From: Bryobacteraceae bacterium
Lineage (GTDB): Bacteria > Acidobacteriota > Terriglobia > Bryobacterales > Bryobacteraceae
Reading direction: 5' to 3'
Assembly (NCBI GenBank): GCA_029975915.1
Contig: JARKOC010000371.1
Span: 1-64,000 of the forward strand
Length of the DNA: 64,000 nucleotides
The translations under genes were made by a program, and so were the position numbers. Under the pieces are notes generated by a model. That model was not told where the DNA came from, made no database searches, and saw nothing but the letters and a program-made list of their open reading frames with translations. Positions 62,623 through 64,000 of the stretch are shown piece by piece (the stretch's first letter is position 1; every line of letters starts with the position of its first letter).

Positions 62623-63538
62623 GGCTTTGCTCCATTCGAATCAACGCGATGAAGGCGTCTTCCAGCGTCGGTTCGACGGGTTCAATCGATGCCGTCGCGC
62701 CGGTTGCACGGGAGAACGCCTCGGCAAGCGCAATTAGCTCTCTGCCCGAGTTGCGTGTATAGAGGTGCAGCGACGTCCCGGCGGGTTCGGCGCCGATTAC
62801 GCCCTCTTTACCCTGCAACCAAGCGTGCGCTTCACGGCGGGCGGGTGTGTCTACTTTGTAACAAAGCGGGCGCACAGCGTCTCTGAGTTCGGCCGGTGAA
62901 CCGGTACGAATCAGGCGCCCCGAGTACATCAGGCCAAGACGGTCGCAGCGCTCGGCCTCGTCCAAGTACGCCGTTGTTACCAGGACGGTCAGCCCCTCCT
63001 CGACAAGCGAATGGAGAATCTTCCAGAAATCCCGGCGGGAAAGCGGATCTACGCCGTTGGTCGGCTCATCCAGCATTAGGACCACCGGCTTGTGCAAGAG
63101 CGTGCACATCAGCGCCAGCTTCTGCTTCATGCCGCCCGATAGTTTCCCGGCGGCGCGCGACCGGAATTCGGCCATACGAGTCATGGCGAGCAGACGCTCC
63201 ATGAGAGGCGCCCGGGTCGCGCTATCCAGGCCGAATAGGTCCGAGTAGAACCGCATATTCTCCTCGACCGTCAGGTCTGCATACAATCCGAACCTCTGCG
63301 CCATGTAGCCGATGCGGTCCTTCACCTGCTCGATGTGCGTCGCCACCGCAAGCCCATCAATCTCCATATCGCCAGCGCCCGGGTCGAGAAGGCCGCAAAG
63401 CATCCGAAGCGTCGTTGTCTTGCCCGCTCCGTCTGGTCCGAGCAACCCAAACACCTCACCTCGCCCGACCTCGAACGAGAGGTTGTCGACTGCTTTTACG
63501 GTCCCGAACTGTCTGGATACGCCTGCCACTCGAATCAT
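62615..63538 (-). CDS. ABC exporter ATP-binding protein (first subunit)
   Basis: A 307-residue ATPase. Walker A is GLLGPDGAGKTTTLRML, the signature LSGGMKQKLAL, Walker B PVVLMLDEPTNGVD and the switch LVTTAYLDEAERCD. In E. coli YbhF both ATPase halves are one chain; here they are two genes, overlapping by 8 bases. It has a C-terminal extension (residues 235-307) typical of drug-export ATPases. Confidence 0.9.
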   Translation of the reverse strand: MIRVAGVSRQFGTVKAVDNLSFEVGRGEVFGLLGPDGAGKTTTLRMLCGLLDPGAGDMEIDGLAVATHIEQVKDRIGYMAQRFGLYADLTVEENMRFYSDLFGLDSATRAPLMERLLAMTRMAEFRSRAAGKLSGGMKQKLALMCTLLHKPVVLMLDEPTNGVDPLSRRDFWKILHSLVEEGLTVLVTTAYLDEAERCDRLGLMYSGRLIRTGSPAELRDAVRPLCYKVDTPARREAHAWLQGKEGVIGAEPAGTSLHLYTRNSGRELIALAEAFSRATGATASIEPVEPTLEDAFIALIRMEQSRG

Positions 63539-63544
63539 GTCGTC

Positions 63545-64000
63545 CTAGTTCGTCCGGATTACCGCATCCACCGGCATGTTCGACTTCAACTCGCGGTTCG
63601 GGTTTTCGACCTCGATCTTCACCCGGTAGACCAGTTTCACTCGCTCTTCCGTTGTCTGGATCTGTTTCGGCGTGAACTCCGCCTCGCTGTTGATGAAGGT
63701 GATCCTACCCTTGTAGACCTTGCCTGGGTAGGAATCCGTGGTCACTTCCGCCGCCATGCCGATTTTGACGCGTCCGAGATCACGTTCACCAATGTAGCCA
63801 CGCACCCAGGGCCGGTCGATGTCGCCTACGGTGAGCAGCGCCGCGCCGCCGGCCAGCACCTCGCCCACTTCGGCGGATTTCGACAGGACCACGCCATCGA
63901 CCGGCGACGCGATCTGGCGGTCTGAGATCTGCGCCTGAAGCACGCCTTTCTGCGCCGCCGCCCGTTCGATGTCGGCCTGCCGCATGGCGAGCTCCTGCCG
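63545..64000 (-). CDS. HlyD/YbhG-like membrane fusion protein, 5' truncated by window edge
   Basis: The C-terminal 151 residues of a periplasmic adaptor. It shows the end of the helical hairpin (MRQADIERAAAQKGVLQAQI), the lipoyl-like half motif IASPVDGVVLSKSAEVGEVL and the beta-barrel part (VRGYIGERDLGRVKIGMAAEV). It is the first gene of the exporter operon, ending 6 bases before the first ATPase. The N-terminus with its signal or anchor is outside the window. Confidence 0.88.
   Translation of the reverse strand, partial: RQELAMRQADIERAAAQKGVLQAQISDRQIASPVDGVVLSKSAEVGEVLAGGAALLTVGDIDRPWVRGYIGERDLGRVKIGMAAEVTTDSYPGKVYKGRITFINSEAEFTPKQIQTTEERVKLVYRVKIEVENPNRELKSNMPVDAVIRTN

Overview
The window looks like a chromosomal segment of an Acidobacteriota member, most like the Bryobacterales/Solibacter group. 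This is inferred from gene content and style, not from a database search. The signs are moderately high G+C, many exported catabolic proteins with Tat-like 'RR-x-F' leaders, a two-domain NIPSNAP protein, DUF1080 and sulfatase genes, an ECF-type sigma factor overlapping a Ser/Thr kinase with TPR repeats, and quinol-type nitric oxide reductase. No rRNA, tRNA or CRISPR array was recognised.

Layout. 1-9.6 kb: a truncated serine carboxypeptidase, an exported propeller-like protein, a MerR regulator, dnaB with DnaA-box-like sites upstream, a GH29 fucosidase, a Pat/ADP-forming acyl-CoA synthetase-GNAT fusion and a zinc-ribbon membrane protein. 9.7-12.4 kb: the dTDP-sugar operon rfbA-rfbC-rfbB (no rfbD) and a cupin. 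12.3-19.5 kb: exported catabolic genes (GH2 beta-galactosidase, DUF1080, sulfatase). 19.5-25.2 kb: two small membrane/exported genes, the sigma/kinase pair and NIPSNAP. 25.2-30.8 kb: a UxuA-like isomerase, alanine dehydrogenase coupled to a peptidoglycan-binding-like protein, an HtrA protease, bacterioferritin and a GNAT. 30.9-35.3 kb: an lpdA-lipB-E2 operon. 35.3-49.6 kb: a POTRA-only protein, PPK2, a GH95-like enzyme, an amidohydrolase, DinB, a tiny zinc-knuckle protein, a BNR sialidase-like protein, a second bacterioferritin, an AhpD-like protein, a methyltransferase and Skp.

49.8-53.0 kb is the most unusual part. It is a 3181-bp mobile element with 24-bp imperfect terminal inverted repeats beginning GGTAGTGTCCTAA and an exact 8-bp target duplication (CAATCCAG). 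Besides an IS1-like transposase it carries four passenger genes: a membrane-anchored dCTP-deaminase/dUTPase-fold protein lacking the deaminase glutamate, a HARE-HTH protein, a 42-residue ORF and a small basic protein. The transposase promoter holds a perfect 18-bp palindrome in its spacer, and a near copy lies upstream of the gene at the right end. This suggests one regulator acts on both units. The element sits between the norB terminator and a near-consensus promoter reading toward skp.

53.0-64.0 kb: quinol nitric oxide reductase, an alpha/beta-hydrolase-like protein, tsaD, queA and a YbhGFSR-like ABC exporter running off the right edge.

Together the genes suggest an aerobic or microaerobic heterotroph that degrades fucosylated, galactosylated and sulfated glycans, stores iron and polyphosphate, and detoxifies NO. 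Start sites were chosen by Shine-Dalgarno spacing, signal peptides and conserved N-termini, and many differ from the longest open frame.
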